DNA of 64,000 nucleotides from NCBI GenBank assembly GCA_002633025.1, contig NMRB01000543.1:1799-65798 (forward strand), written 5' to 3'. The position numbers and the translations under genes were made by a program. The stretch's first letter is position 1, and each line of letters starts with the position of its first letter. Below the pieces are notes generated by a model. That model saw only the letters and a list, made by a program, of their open reading frames with translations. It was not told the DNA's origin and did no database searches. This stretch comes from Notospermus geniculatus (Eukaryota > Nemertea > Pilidiophora > Heteronemertea > Lineidae). This document shows positions 1-9,971 of the stretch, piece by piece.

Positions 1-19
1 CTTCAGTGTGATGGGGGTA
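1..19. mobile_element. Right end of a TA-flanked MITE, cut by the window edge
   Basis: The first 17 bases match the right terminus of the complete MITE at 179-420 (TCAGTGTGATGGGGG followed by TA). The rest of this copy lies outside the window. Confidence 0.6.
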
Positions 20-142
20 TTACCAAGGGATATGTACGATCGTCCAGGCCCCTTTCCTGAGCCCCTTGGAACAATTTCGTATTTCATTCTAACCAAATAC
101 AACTTGATGTTATGTCCCTGGCAACATTCGTACCAATTGTTA

Positions 143-570
143 CAGGTGTAACATCTGCCAGTGTCTCCGTTGGTAATACCCCCATCACACTGAGCTAGTT
201 CTCAGTACGTTCTTGAAAATTTTGCCGAACGGGCTCAAACTGTGTGCGAACGGAGTGGACGTAGTGGCAACGTTTTACAGTCGTTTTACGAACTTCGTGG
301 ATGGGAAGGGTGCTCCAGTACATCGAAGCATTATTTGGCCAAGGGTACACGTTCTAGCCCGTTTTACGATTTTTTTAGGACGGGCAGGACGTTTTGAGAA
401 CGACTTCAGTGTGATGGGGGTATAAGGGATCCCCTTACTGTTTGGGAAACTTTGGCAGATATGATACGTTTCTCCGTGTCTCTCCCATTGTCAAGTCGCA
501 CTTATTCCGTCAGACGTTAGTAGGGGCCCACTCACTCACAGATGGGGAACATTCAAAAACGTTACAACGG
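143..570. mobile_element. CAGGTGTAA-type inverted-repeat element, split by a MITE
   Basis: It starts CAGGTGTAAC and ends near GTTACAACGG. Its body (TCTGCCAGTGT, TATTCCGTCAGACG, CACAGATGGGGAAC) recurs at 853-1017 and 15528-15697. A second MITE at 179-420 interrupts it: the body stops at 175 and resumes after 422. This family, here called the CAGGTGTAA family, recurs about ten times in the window, often next to tRNA-like SINE heads. Confidence 0.65.
179..420. mobile_element. MITE with CCCCCATCACACTGA ends and TA target duplication
   Basis: The left end CCCCCATCACACTGA (179-193) is inverted at the right end (406-420), with TA on both sides (177-178 and 421-422). Imperfect similarity extends about 33 bp inward. 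A TA duplication fits the Tc1/mariner group, but no transposase is present. The neighbouring element resumes cleanly outside it, so this is a nested and younger insertion. Confidence 0.7.
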
Positions 571-589
571 CATTTTCCCCTATTTCTTT

Positions 590-727
590 TCGCTAGCTTA
601 CCAATTGGACACCTCCACCTCCTTCCCCTTAGCCCCTTGGAGCAATTTTGTATTCTTGAATTCCTACCAAATTCAACTTCGATATTGCGTCGTGGTGGGA
701 TCCTGCATCCAGCCGACAGGAATCTTA
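590..727. repeat. Degenerate repeat related to 36-140 and 1370-1690
   Basis: The phrase GCCCCTTGGAGCAATTT followed by an AT-rich stretch and AACTTGATGTT-like sequence recurs at 55-120, here, and several times in 1370-1690. It looks like an old, diverged relative of the minisatellite at 1695-2180. Confidence 0.45.
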
Positions 728-846
728 GGGTCGTATTTTAGAACGTTCCTTAACGTTAAGGTCGACCTTAAGTCTATTGTAAAACCATCGAGAACAATAG
801 ATTTAAGGTGGACCTTAATGTTAAGGAACGTTCTAAAATACGGCCC
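728..846. mobile_element. Foldback element, GGGCCGTATTTTAGAACG ends
   Basis: A near-complete hairpin: the left arm GGGTCGTATTTTAGAACGTT is mirrored by AACGTTCTAAAATACGGCCC, with AAGTCTATTGT and ACAATAGATTT near the centre. Relatives lie at 2916-3033 and 40672-40772. It is non-coding and short enough to be a MITE. Confidence 0.75.
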
Positions 847-852
847 ATGGTC

Positions 853-1017
853 CGGTGTAACATCTGCCAGTGTTTCCGTATGTCATTGTTTCCCCTTATT
901 GTTTGGGAAATGCTCCCAAATAGATCAACACACTTCTGTGTGCGTCCACTGTTGTCAAGTCGCAGCTTATTCCGTCGGACGACTCACAGATGGGGAACTT
1001 CCTAAACGTTTCACGGG
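853..1017. mobile_element. CAGGTGTAA-family element
   Basis: It begins CGGTGTAACATCTGCCAGTG and ends near GTTTCACGGG, with the same interior as 15528-15697. The right terminus is diverged. Confidence 0.6.
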
Positions 1018-1049
1018 ATTTATTGTTCAACGAAGGATTAGGATATATG

Positions 1050-1252
1050 AGACCGTCACAGCAAAACACGTTTCAAGTCGCACAATATATGAACCAGGAT
1101 GAACCAAAATAACTCCAGGAGATAAAGGAAGAAATCTAATCACTCAGATTTTACGAAACAGACAATAAGCCTCCTACTGAAATTGACAAAATGTTGGTCT
1201 CAACCTGCCAAGTTTAGAGCGACTTTGCACTGGTTTTGTGGTGACGGGTCAC
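1050..1252. mobile_element. Inverted-repeat element with GACCGTCACAGCAAAAC ends (family J)
   Basis: The left end GACCGTCACAGCAAAAC mirrors the right end GTTTTGTGGTGACGGGTC. Copies at 32803-33390 and 40559-40864 have the same body (GGATGAACCAAAATAAC, CTGAAATTGACAAA) but carry nested foldbacks. This copy is uninterrupted and shows the empty site. Confidence 0.65.
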
Positions 1253-1369
1253 ATATCTGCAAAAGAACTGGCCATTCGCATATAAACAGCAGAACAGCAG
1301 AATATTGTAACTCGGACTTATTCCTGGGACTAACGTTCTTTTCACACTTGCTAAAAACTCATGGCCTCT

Positions 1370-1690
1370 TTGGGTAATTTCATATTCTTGTATTCTTACC
1401 AATATAACTTGATGTTGTGTCCTTAAACGTGATAGGAATCCTTCATCCAGCCGGCCTTTTCTCAGGGCCACTTGGAGAAATTTCATTCTTGTATTTCTAC
1501 CGAATACTTGATGTTTTACGAGATATAATATAGACACCTTCATCCAACTGCCCCTTTTTCAGGGCCTCGTGATGCCGTGTCTTTCTACGGAATATGGACA
1601 CCTTCATTCAGGCGACCCTTTCTGATGGCTTCTTGGAGCAATTTCTTTATTGCTCAGGCTTACCAAACGTCACTTCTATGTGACTTTCAT
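1370..1690. repeat. Degenerate tandem repeat
   Basis: Several diverged units contain phrases like TTGGAGAAATTTCATTCTTG, TACTTGATGTT and ACACCTTCAT. It grades into the regular minisatellite that follows. Confidence 0.5.
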
Positions 1691-1694
1691 AACC

Positions 1695-2180
1695 CCGTAC
1701 CACTGGGCCCTTTGAAGCAATTTCGTTTTGACACCTCCATACCACTGGGCCCTTTGAAACAATTACTTTTTGACACTCCGTAGCCTACCACTGGGCCCTA
1801 TGAAGCAATTACTTTTTGACACTCCGTACCACTGGGCCCTTTGAAACAATTTCGTTTTGACGCCTCCGTACCACTGAGCCCTTTGAAACAATTTCTTTTT
1901 GACACCTCCCTGCCACTGGCCCTTTGAAACAATTACTTGTTGATACCTCCGTACCACTGGGCCCTTTGAAACAATTACTTTTTTGACACTCTGTACCACT
2001 GGGCCCTTTGAAGCACTTACTTTTTGACACTCCGTACTACTAGGATCTTTGACACTTCCGTACCACTAGGCCCTTTTGAAGTAATTTCTTTTTCCTGTTG
2101 GTGGACCAAACACCAGATCCATAGAAATTTGGACACTACTGTACCACTTGGTCCCCTGGAACAATTTCTTAAGCTGCCAT
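1695..2180. repeat. Minisatellite, ~41-bp unit, about ten copies
   Basis: The unit is CCGTACCACTGGGCCCTTTG followed by AAACAATTACTTTTTGACACT. Copies differ by point changes (AGC/AAC, TTCG/TTAC) and the last units are truncated. Long reading frames here are translations of the repeat. Confidence 0.9.
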
Positions 2181-2915
2181 ACCAGCGCAGCTAGGCCTAT
2201 ACTTCATAAAAACGTTCCAGTTGATTTCAATAACCGTGGAGCAGTAGGTACCCCTCTCTCCTTTGAAAATTCAAAAATTTACATTCCCCCACACCCCATG
2301 CTTATCTTTGATTAAAGGTTAAAAAGCTAAGACAAACAGAAAAATACATACACGTATTATTTTGAATATATTTTAGTGATCAAATTGATATTGTCACTTG
2401 TATTTTTCGTGTGATTAATCAAACCTCATTAAAATCTCATTACCATCAACCTGTAGTGCTGAATGTACCGAGCTAACAGGTGGGTGACAGCTACTAGTGG
2501 TACTAGACAAATAAATGGTTATCACTGGTTATGACATTGAAATACTTCATCAGCTAAGTTCGTCTGATATATATTTTCTCAAATAATTTTCTGTTAAGAA
2601 TTACGACGCCTTGCTGGACAATTTAAAATTTATTGTCTAGTGTGTAAAAGGACAAGAATGTTCCAACATATTGTTCAAATGTTGCTTTTGTTTGTTGCCC
2701 ACTGTCAAAAGATCGCGTTGCTCAGGAATGTTGTTCAAAATGTTGGCAGGTGTACGCCGCTTTAGTGACAGGTCCAAAAACACCACCAAGGGGTTCATAA
2801 TTTTAGCAATTTTACACACCTTAACATCCTTGGTTGAGCAGAATTTGTAGCAACAGAAATACACAACCCGTTCTTTTATCCATAGGACTGATTTCTGAAG
2901 GGGGGCTATGATTAA
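2181..2915. other. No gene recognised
   Basis: This stretch is AT-rich. The part at 2655-2760 (TTGTTCAAATGTTGC, TCAAAAGATCG, GCTCAG, ATGTTGTTC) resembles 43878-43980, so it is probably an old dispersed repeat. Confidence 0.4.
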
Positions 2916-3033
2916 GGCCCTATTCTAGAAGCCTCCTTAACTCTAAGGTCCACTTTAAGCTTTTGTATTCTGCCCTGCAAACAATAGCTAAAGGTAGACC
3001 TTACAGTTAAGGAAGGTTCTAGAATACGGCCCT
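2916..3033. mobile_element. Foldback element of the 728-846 family
   Basis: GGCCCTATTCTAGAAGC at the left is inverted as GTTCTAGAATACGGCC at the right. The inner arms CCTTAACTCTAAGGTCC and AGACCTTACAGTTAAGG also pair imperfectly. Confidence 0.65.
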
Positions 3034-3379
3034 AAGTTAAGGGTTTCTAATTTTTCAACAGATTTTCTTGTCAGCATCAGTTATATGTAAAACCAATTAG
3101 CTAGTGAAATGCCCAAATACTCGACCAAGAAGTTAATGATTTTACACAAATTTACACAACTGAACGGTCGTGGTTGACGGTATATTTGCAGACCAACAGA
3201 AATACGTGACTACTCCGTTCACCAATAGACTTGGCACCCTCCTTATTAGAAGACCTACATGTACATGTATGTTTAGTTAATATTATGTTAACCTCCCCGG
3301 GTATTCTATTGAAAAGGAAGAAAAAGCTTTCGATCAGTGAAAGTTACAAATATGTAGAGAAATCACCAAATATACACCG

Positions 3380-4466
3380 CGACCAAATTTATGATTTTAT
3401 ACAGCTATAGGCCTACATCCTTGGTTGAGCAGCATACACTACTCAAAAAAAGTTAGGGACCACTTGTTATTTTGTACACAACTTAATTTTCATTTGACAG
3501 TTTTTACAGCTGAAAATGGTATCAACTGTCCTGGATGACCTCAAACACACTGTTATGAATTACAGATGCGGTAAGTTTCAGTTGTTGCATAACGTGTTCT
3601 GAAGCAATGCCTGAAACAGAATTATGAGTCATGAAAAAAGTGGTCCTTAACTTTTTTTTAGTAGTATATTTGTAGGCCAACCGAAACACCCGACCTAAAT
3701 TTACGATTTTATGATACAGTTATAGGCCTACATCCTTGGGTGAGCAGTATATTTGTAGGCCAACCGAAACATCCAACCCAAATTTACGATTTTATGATAC
3801 AGTTATAGTTATAGGCCTACATCCTTGCTTGAGCAGTTTATTTGTAGACCAACCGAAAACCCAATCCAAATTTATGATTTTATACAGCTATAGGCTTACA
3901 TTCTTGGTTGAGCAGTATATTTGTAGGCCAACCTAAACACCCAACCCAAATTTTATACAGATAGGCTTACATTCTTGGTTGAGCAGTATACATGTATTTG
4001 TAGGCCAACCGAAACACCCAACCTAAATTTACGATTTTATGATACAGTTCTAGGCCTACATCCTTGGATGAGTAGTATATATTTGTAGGCAGCCGAAACG
4101 CCCAACCCAAATTTCTTATTTTTCGATACATTTATAGGCCTACATCCTTGGTTGAGCAGCATATTTGTAGGCCAACCGAAACATCCAACCCAAATTTATG
4201 ATTTTATACAGCTATAGGCCTACATCCTTTGCTGAGCAGTATATTTGTAGGCCAACTGGACCCAACCCAAATTTACGATTTTATACAGCTATAGGCCTGC
4301 ATCCTTGGTTGAGCAGCATCGTAAATTTGCGATTTTATACAGCTATAGGCCTGCATCCTTGGTTGAGCAGCATATTTGTAGGCCAACCGAAACATCCAAC
4401 CCAAATTTATGATTTTATACAGCTATAGGCCTGCATCCTGGTTGAGCAGTATATTTGTAGGCCAAC
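3380..4466. repeat. Satellite, ~80-90-bp unit, about 12 copies
   Basis: The unit reads TAGGCCTACATCCTTGGTTG, AGCAGTATATTTGTAGGCCA, ACCGAAACACCCAACCCAAA, then TTTACGATTTTATACAGC. Units vary in length. One carries an extra CATGTA (3989-3996). A MITE interrupts the array at 3437-3666. Confidence 0.9.
3437..3666. mobile_element. Mariner-like MITE inserted in the satellite
   Basis: The left end CACTACTCAAAAAAAGTTAG and the right end CTTTTTTTTAGTAGTA are inverted, followed inward by GGGACCAC and GTGGTCC. TA flanks both sides (3435-3436 and 3667-3668). Undisturbed satellite units read AGCAGCATATTTGTAGG, which gives the empty site. There is no coding sequence. Confidence 0.8.
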
Positions 4467-5084
4467 CCTTTCGTTCACCCCGTAGGCCTGGTAGACCTTC
4501 CTCGAGAGGGCTTTTGGTTTAGATCACTTTTACGTCACATTTAGTTAACCTCCCCAGGTATGCTTAAAAGCAGGATAGAGGATTGAAACATATTCGTTGA
4601 TTAAACCGTTCCAGCGACTCGAAACTTTCACATCAGCTTTTGGGGGCTTCTTGATTTGAACGACTAGAGGAATGGAACTCCCGGTTCGTTCAAACATGTC
4701 ATGGCGGTTTCATTAAAACCAAATAAAGTTTTCATATGCAACAGGCAGCATGTTACAGGATTGAAAATCGTCGCTGAATAAACAAAAACTCGTTTCTGAA
4801 ATTTCGTTTTCACGGAATGACGGGAAAAGTTGTTTCCAACAATACTTCGTTATTGATGCCACCACAATATCTGAAATTGGCCAAAATTCTGATAGGACGT
4901 TTTCCGAATTTGCCGAAAATATTCTAAATAAAATACACTTGCGACCACTCTCAATTATTGCCATAATAAGGGGGTCATGTTGTACCATAGTTATGATGTT
5001 AGCACCAGTACAGTTTGTCAAAATAAATAAATAAATGTTAAAGAGCAGGCTGTTTTTATACATAGTAACATTATCTATACTTTT
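4467..5084. other. No gene recognised
   Basis: The minus strand is open for 116 codons at 4713-5063. Its composition follows the local AT-rich DNA, there is no recognisable domain, and no splice context stands out. I do not call it a gene. Confidence 0.35.
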
Positions 5085-5540
5085 GCCTCCAACTGTAGGC
5101 CCTATGTTTGCTTTAAGGCCTTCAAAAATTTATCGACAAAAATCGAAAAACTGGCGGGTTCTCAACAAGGTGTGATTTGCCGCCACTATCCCACAAAATG
5201 TCAAAGTTTCACAGCATTTTACAATCATTTGTTAAATGTAGCCAAAGTTTTCTGAATTACACCATTTTTCGACTTTCTCCTATCAGTGTATGAAGGGCTT
5301 CATAACATAGGCCTATTAATAACAAAATACTAGGCTGTTTTAAGGCCTTCATATGACAGACAAAAGTCCGAAAAATAATGCGCTTCAGACGAATTTTTCT
5401 TACTACTACCAACAAAAAGAATGGAAAATGAAATAAAATTTCAACATTTGTGGAATCTTGTCAGATCAAGTGTTCTTGAAGATCAAGTTTTTCGACTTTT
5501 TTTCAATCAGTGTATTAAGGCCCTTAATTAATTAAATACA
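5085..5540. repeat. Diverged satellite related to 45400-47175
   Basis: Repeated phrases AAGGCCTTCA, CGACTTT and ATCAGTGTAT match the building blocks of the satellite 40 kb away. Units are too diverged to count. Confidence 0.5.
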
Positions 5541-5639
5541 TTGTGTACTTGTATATATTATACTGAAATATCAGGACGCCATAATTTGTAGATACTTATG
5601 ATGATCCTTTTTTGATGACTTGATAACAGAAAAGTGCAA

Positions 5640-5860
5640 TGGAAATGCATTACCTCATCTACCCCCACGTTTGAGCAGATACTATTTTCTGCTGAATATT
5701 TCTAAAAGCCTTTGAAATAATTTGGAAAAAAATTGAAGAAAACTTCTTCAAATGGTTCACAGGAACAACATTTCTTCAAATGATTTTCAATCAGTACCAA
5801 AGGATGCGAGAAAACTTTGAAAGAAGATACCGTCTGCTGCAGAGATGAGTTAAAATGTTA
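5640..5860 (-). repeat. Dispersed repeat, inverted copy of 25930-26275
   Basis: Phrases such as AAACTTTGAAAGAAGATACC, CAATCAGTACCAAAGGATGC and TACCTCATCTACCC correspond in reverse complement to the two tandem copies at 25930-26275. Confidence 0.6.
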
Positions 5861-6335
5861 AAGATCTTACACAGAGTGAGCTACAGACCTTATAAACGAA
5901 TCAATGAATAATGCCTATACAAGTACCAGTAAGTATAGTCAATTGCTGGCATAGTTTGAGGACTTCTCTACTTGTTGGTAGGCGGCGTGCGGTTCTGTCT
6001 TTCACGTTCGGAGCTCAACAAGGAAGGACGGAGGTCAGTAAATGTGCACGTTTTCCAACAAAATTTTTCAACTTTTCTGAACGAAATATCCCACATGTTT
6101 GATTTTTTGTGATGAATTTTTTGCCCAGAAATTGGAAGTAGTTATTAAGAGTCATGTTGTGGCTGAACGGTTGATGTTGATGGGGTTTTGGATGGAGTAC
6201 GGAAGCGCCGACATTCCGTGTCTCTGTGGTGACGGTGTTCATGAACTTCAGCGCAGATACAATTCGTATCGAAGACTTTGGTATAAACAGGCTGTCAACT
6301 TGGTCAAAGAGCCCTTAACTAACTAAAATGAGCCA
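5861..6335. other. No gene recognised
   Basis: The plus strand is open at 6099-6326 and would end in a fairly protein-like stretch (LQRRYNSYRRLWYKQAVN). No domain, splice donor or repeat match was recognised. It could be a coding relic or chance. Confidence 0.25.
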
Positions 6336-7045
6336 ACTATGGTTCTAGTTGCAAAAGTCAAGAGATCAAACGGGTTGCCTGTCTGTAAAATTGACTTTGA
6401 ACTAATGCACATCCGCCATAACCATATGTTCGGACTAGGCCTACATGGCTTTGCAGTCATGATTTAGCGCAACCCTACCCCTTATCAGGCCTCTAATTAA
6501 CTTTACAGTCAAATACGATTATGGTTGCCAAAATTAAGTATACCTACTGCAGAGGAAAGGGGTTGTCTGCATTGCAAAGTAAACTCCGAATGAATGCGCC
6601 ATCCGGCAGTGACTTTGGCGGACATGACTTTATAGCCATAATTTTGTCCGTCTTCTCGCTTAATTTAGCCCTCTGCTTATCAACACAATCGACTATGGTT
6701 CTGGTTGCAAAAATGCAGTGTATCTAATGGCAAAAAAGGTTACTTCCCCTGTAAAATTTACCTAAAGGAATGCGGAATCCGCCATAGCGATTTGGTCTGA
6801 CTGCATGGTTTTGCAGACATCAGTCCATCTTACAGCTTATTTTGGCCTTCTGCTTACATGTATCATGTTATACCTAACAGTGTCTATGATTCAGTTGCCA
6901 AAAGTATGTGTACCAAATGGATACAAAAAGAGTTGCTTGCCTTGCAAAATTCACTTATAAACGAATCCGCCATTATAGCGATTTGATCTGACGACATGTT
7001 TCTACCATTTCAGCCGTGATTTAGCCCATATTTTTCGTTTTTATC
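6336..7045. repeat. Tandem repeat, four diverged ~180-bp units
   Basis: Units begin near 6338, 6519, 6691 and 6884 with CTATGGTTCTAGTTGCAAAA or a variant. Each contains AAAATTNACTT, GCCATAACC or GCCATAGCG, and CATGGTTTTGCAG. Confidence 0.75.
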
Positions 7046-7365
7046 TGGTCGCTTTCTATCATATCTTTTCATAAAATTCTAACCTTCGTATTTTGCAGCG
7101 AAAAATCACACATTTTCAACATTTTGCACAAAATAACTAGTTTCATAGTGGCTTATTGACATTATCAGTCTACGCCAACATGTCGGCCATTTTCGTTTTA
7201 TTGTGCCGAATTACCATTCTCAAAACAGGTGTACCCATTTTACCTGGATGGTATAGCTAAAGAGGACAACGCGCCCTACTCCATATTTGGGGATAGGCAC
7301 ACAATGCATTTCTAACGACTAGGCCTAGTCCATATTTTGATGGTGTTGCATCAAAATCACACGTT

Positions 7366-7705
7366 GTAAGGTCACACAGACCTGACTTCGCCACTGGGAT
7401 CTAGCTCCTCCAACATTATCATATTCATATCAAAAGCGTCAGTATCAGGACTTCGATTCGAAGATATCAACAGCCTGCTGTGTGGTCAGCAATGCCGGCC
7501 ATCACCAACAGGAGAAGCTGGACCCCAGCAATGCCAGTCCTCTCTGAGGGCACAGAGACCTGGCTTTGCTGCAGCTGCGATGTAGCTCCTCCAACATTAT
7601 CATATCAAAAGCGTCAGTATCAGGACTTCGATTCGAAGACATCGACAGCCTGCTGTGTGGTCAGCAATGCCGACCATCACCAACAGGAGAAGCTGGACCT
7701 TGCAA
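7366..7705. repeat. Two copies of a ~185-bp tandem repeat (family F)
   Basis: Each copy has AGCTCCTCCAACATTATCAT, AGCGTCAGTATCAGGACTTC and GCCTGCTGTGTGGTCAGCAA, followed by CACCAACAGGAGAAGCTGGA. More copies lie at 51515-52115. Confidence 0.85.
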
Positions 7706-7783
7706 TTCCACATTTTGTGTCCTTACAACTGCTTGGTGTACTTTGCAAGTTGCTATACCTCACCTCACGGTACATTTTGACCA

Positions 7784-7964
7784 GTGACATTAAAATGAGT
7801 CGGAATGCGCCGGAAAGAAGTTCAAAGATGACACCAGAGAACAACCACAGAAATGGACAAAGTCAAATTTCACAATAGGCAGACAATCCTGAAATCAGCA
7901 CACCGTTGCTGTCATGTCACCTTGGGTCTTTTTATGTGGGCATTCCGACTCGTTTTGCTGTCAC
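7784..7964. mobile_element. MITE with GTGACATTAAAATGAGTCGG ends
   Basis: The left arm 7784-7808 and right arm 7940-7964 are inverted copies with few mismatches (right arm GCATTCCGACTCGTTTTGCT). The 131-bp interior encodes nothing recognisable. Confidence 0.65.
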
Positions 7965-8094
7965 GGGTGACAATCATGTACCGCTATGTTATTTAGCCAG
8001 GAAATTGCACGGGAAGGCCGAACACTAACGGGCAATCCCCTTTAGTTCATACATTGTGTCCTTTCGACAATCCTCAGGTTGGAATTGCGAGAGG

Positions 8095-8373
8095 ATGTCT
8101 CCGTCCATGACGAGACTCCAGTCCGAAAGTTCACACGGCGACGAAGACCTTCCTTTTGAGGGTTCTTCCCCTTTTATCTCTATTGAAGGGGTTACAATGT
8201 TCCGTGTGGCTGGTACATGTATGCCATTCCAAACTTACCTTAGAACAGATAAATGCGTGTCTTCAGATCACCATTTTCTTGGAGGCCTGGGCCATATGGG
8301 ACTAACCACTGGCTCTTCAGTCCGTTGGAAGGGACAGGAAGCCACGGTGCCTTGCACCTTGTGCCTTTGCTAG
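8095..8373 (+). CDS. Weak coding candidate, unknown protein
   Basis: From the ATG at 8095 (A at -3) the plus strand stays open to a stop at 8371. The first ~40 residues (MSPSMTRLQSESSHGDEDLP...) are acidic and serine-rich and the local base composition is richer in GC than the surroundings. From about residue 65 the frame runs into a SINE, so the C-terminal part is not real coding sequence. A GTACATG at 8213 could act as a splice donor, but it overlaps a TACATGTA octamer and is doubtful. No domain was recognised. Confidence 0.18.
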   Translation: MSPSMTRLQSESSHGDEDLPFEGSSPFISIEGVTMFRVAGTCMPFQTYLRTDKCVSSDHHFLGGLGHMGLTTGSSVRWKGQEATVPCTLCLC

Positions 8374-8666
8374 GGCAAGTAAAAGACGCAAGTGATGAAC
8401 ATTGAGTAGCTTGAAATGACCTCCTCCGTTCTTACCAGGGCCAATAAAGATTTGTCCGTCACATGGGACAGTAGGCCCTGGTGCCTTGCACCTTGTGCCT
8501 TTGCATGGGCAAGTAAAAGACGCCATCCAAGTTAGGAACATGAGTGGCTTGAGATGGTCTCTTCCATACTTATCAGGGATGATAATGCTTTGGCTTGGCT
8601 TTGGTGGAACTTCAATACAATACAATCTTCGTAAAGGAATCAGCTCAAATAGCATTTGAACATCGA
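8285..8666 (+). mobile_element. Two SINE bodies in tandem with an extended 3' tail
   Basis: Two copies of the main SINE body (GGGCAAGTAAAAGACGC, CATGAGTAGCTTG, GGGCCAATAA) follow each other at 8285-8448 and 8449-8613. The second continues into CAATCTTCGTAAAGGAATCA and AGCTCAAATAGCATTTGAAC, which is also found after the SINE at 60446-60497. The tRNA-like head is missing. Confidence 0.7.
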
Positions 8667-8939
8667 GGAGATGTCTTATTCTGCTACCTTTTGCCTAGCT
8701 GACATATTTCCTGCCCAAACGAAAATCATTTGTAAACCTATAAGAAGCTAAATTGGGAAAATTCCCCGTATACTTTCTCAAGGGGACATTTTCCCTGTCA
8801 CACATCTTCAGGATTGGTTTGTTCTCTTCGTTTAGATGCAGTGTTTTGCATCTATTCTATTCCTAAGGATACGTAGGTAGTGAACTTAAACTCCTTGTCT
8901 TGATTTTGTGCCGTAGGCCTCGAAGTTGGCTTCAAATCG

Positions 8940-9000
8940 AGGAGGGGCGTAGGCTGGGGGCGGGGGGTGGACTGGGTGTAAGTGCACCTCCCCGCAGCAG
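8940..9000. other. G-rich stretch
   Basis: GGCTGGGGGCGGGGGGTGG at about 8951-8969 could form a G-quadruplex. No gene is seen around it. Confidence 0.4.
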
Positions 9001-9070
9001 TAAGACAGTTCCGCCACAGCAAAACACCTGACAAAAAACTTTCAGAATTTCCTGAGGCAGATACTTAATG

Positions 9071-9214
9071 ATATAAAACGAAAAGTCGTCTCCAAATTTC
9101 GCAAATTTTTGCCCCCAACCAGGGTCTTCCTCGGGCACTTTCCAGCAAGAGATTACAGAAAAGTCTGTTCTGTAATCTCTTTTGTGTGTCGTTCTTTGTG
9201 CTTTTTGTTGGATA
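9071..9214 (-). mobile_element. Penelope-like terminal fragment with 14-bp target duplication
   Basis: GCAGATACTTAATG occurs exactly on both sides (9057-9070 and 9215-9228). Between them, the minus strand has a hammerhead-like segment (CCCGAGGAAGACCCTGGTTG then GGGG), and an inverted TTGTGTGTCGTTCTTTGTGC tail. The unit is the same as at 13925-14168, 33475-33600 and 43995-44085. No reverse transcriptase remains. Confidence 0.65.
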
Positions 9215-9228
9215 GCAGATACTTAATG

Positions 9229-9971
9229 CAACTAAATACAGGCCTACACCAAATTTCATCCCTTGCCTCCAGGAGGAATTCCACCCTCACAAAAAATGTG
9301 CACCTCCTCAGGCTGAGACCAGCCTATGCCCTTGTCGTGGAATTCCTTTGCTGGGTCGTTCAAAATAGATTTACATTATACATGTATTGGTATTATTGTC
9401 GACATAGTTATCATGGTAAAAGTTTACCCCACGAAAGGGCTGACGGTAGGTCTAGTTCTAGTTCTACTTCTGTGATTTTGGAGATACATGTACATGTACA
9501 TGTATCTCCAACGTGTCAGCGAATATCTCAGCTGTTCCTCAAAAGGAAATGGTTAATCATGGAATTGGTCGAGATACTAGGAAGGGCCGTTCCTGGGATT
9601 GACTCGTGGGTGTCAGGCATTTCCCTTTCAATTACTATTCAACTGTTTTTCTTCATAACAGTGTAACGAAGTCAGTGCATATGATATTGAAAGCTTATTC
9701 AACACATGTTTAATTAGAAGGGATACCTCGAAGCCCATACTTTACCGAGATATACTTCATAACTCATTAATTTTAATTTGTAACATCTGATGATGTGCCT
9801 TGACACATGATGAATAAAAGAAATCAAACATAAAGGTTCAACTTACAAATTTAGCATTTTCTAAATGTGGACATAACAGATTTTCATTCTGACTCTTCCA
9901 CATGATAGGCAACATCCTTCTGCATGTCAAGTGCAAATTTCGTTGAATTCTGACTAGTTGATCTTATAGTA
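9229..9971. other. No gene recognised; contains a perfect palindrome
   Basis: 9480-9509 is a perfect 30-bp palindrome (GGAGATACATGTACA and its mirror), built on overlapping TACATGTA octamers. The 185-codon plus-strand frame at 9109-9666 starts inside the Penelope-like fragment and shows no domain. Confidence 0.5.

Noticed and set aside
542-1102. 186-codon plus-strand frame
   Set aside because: It runs through two MITEs and a foldback. No domain, and other frames are open in the same repeats.
8213-8218. Splice donor GTACAT
   Set aside because: It overlaps a TACATGTA octamer that is frequent everywhere and is better explained as a footprint.
9109-9666. 185-codon plus-strand frame
   Set aside because: It begins in a Penelope-like fragment and crosses its target duplication. 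No domain.
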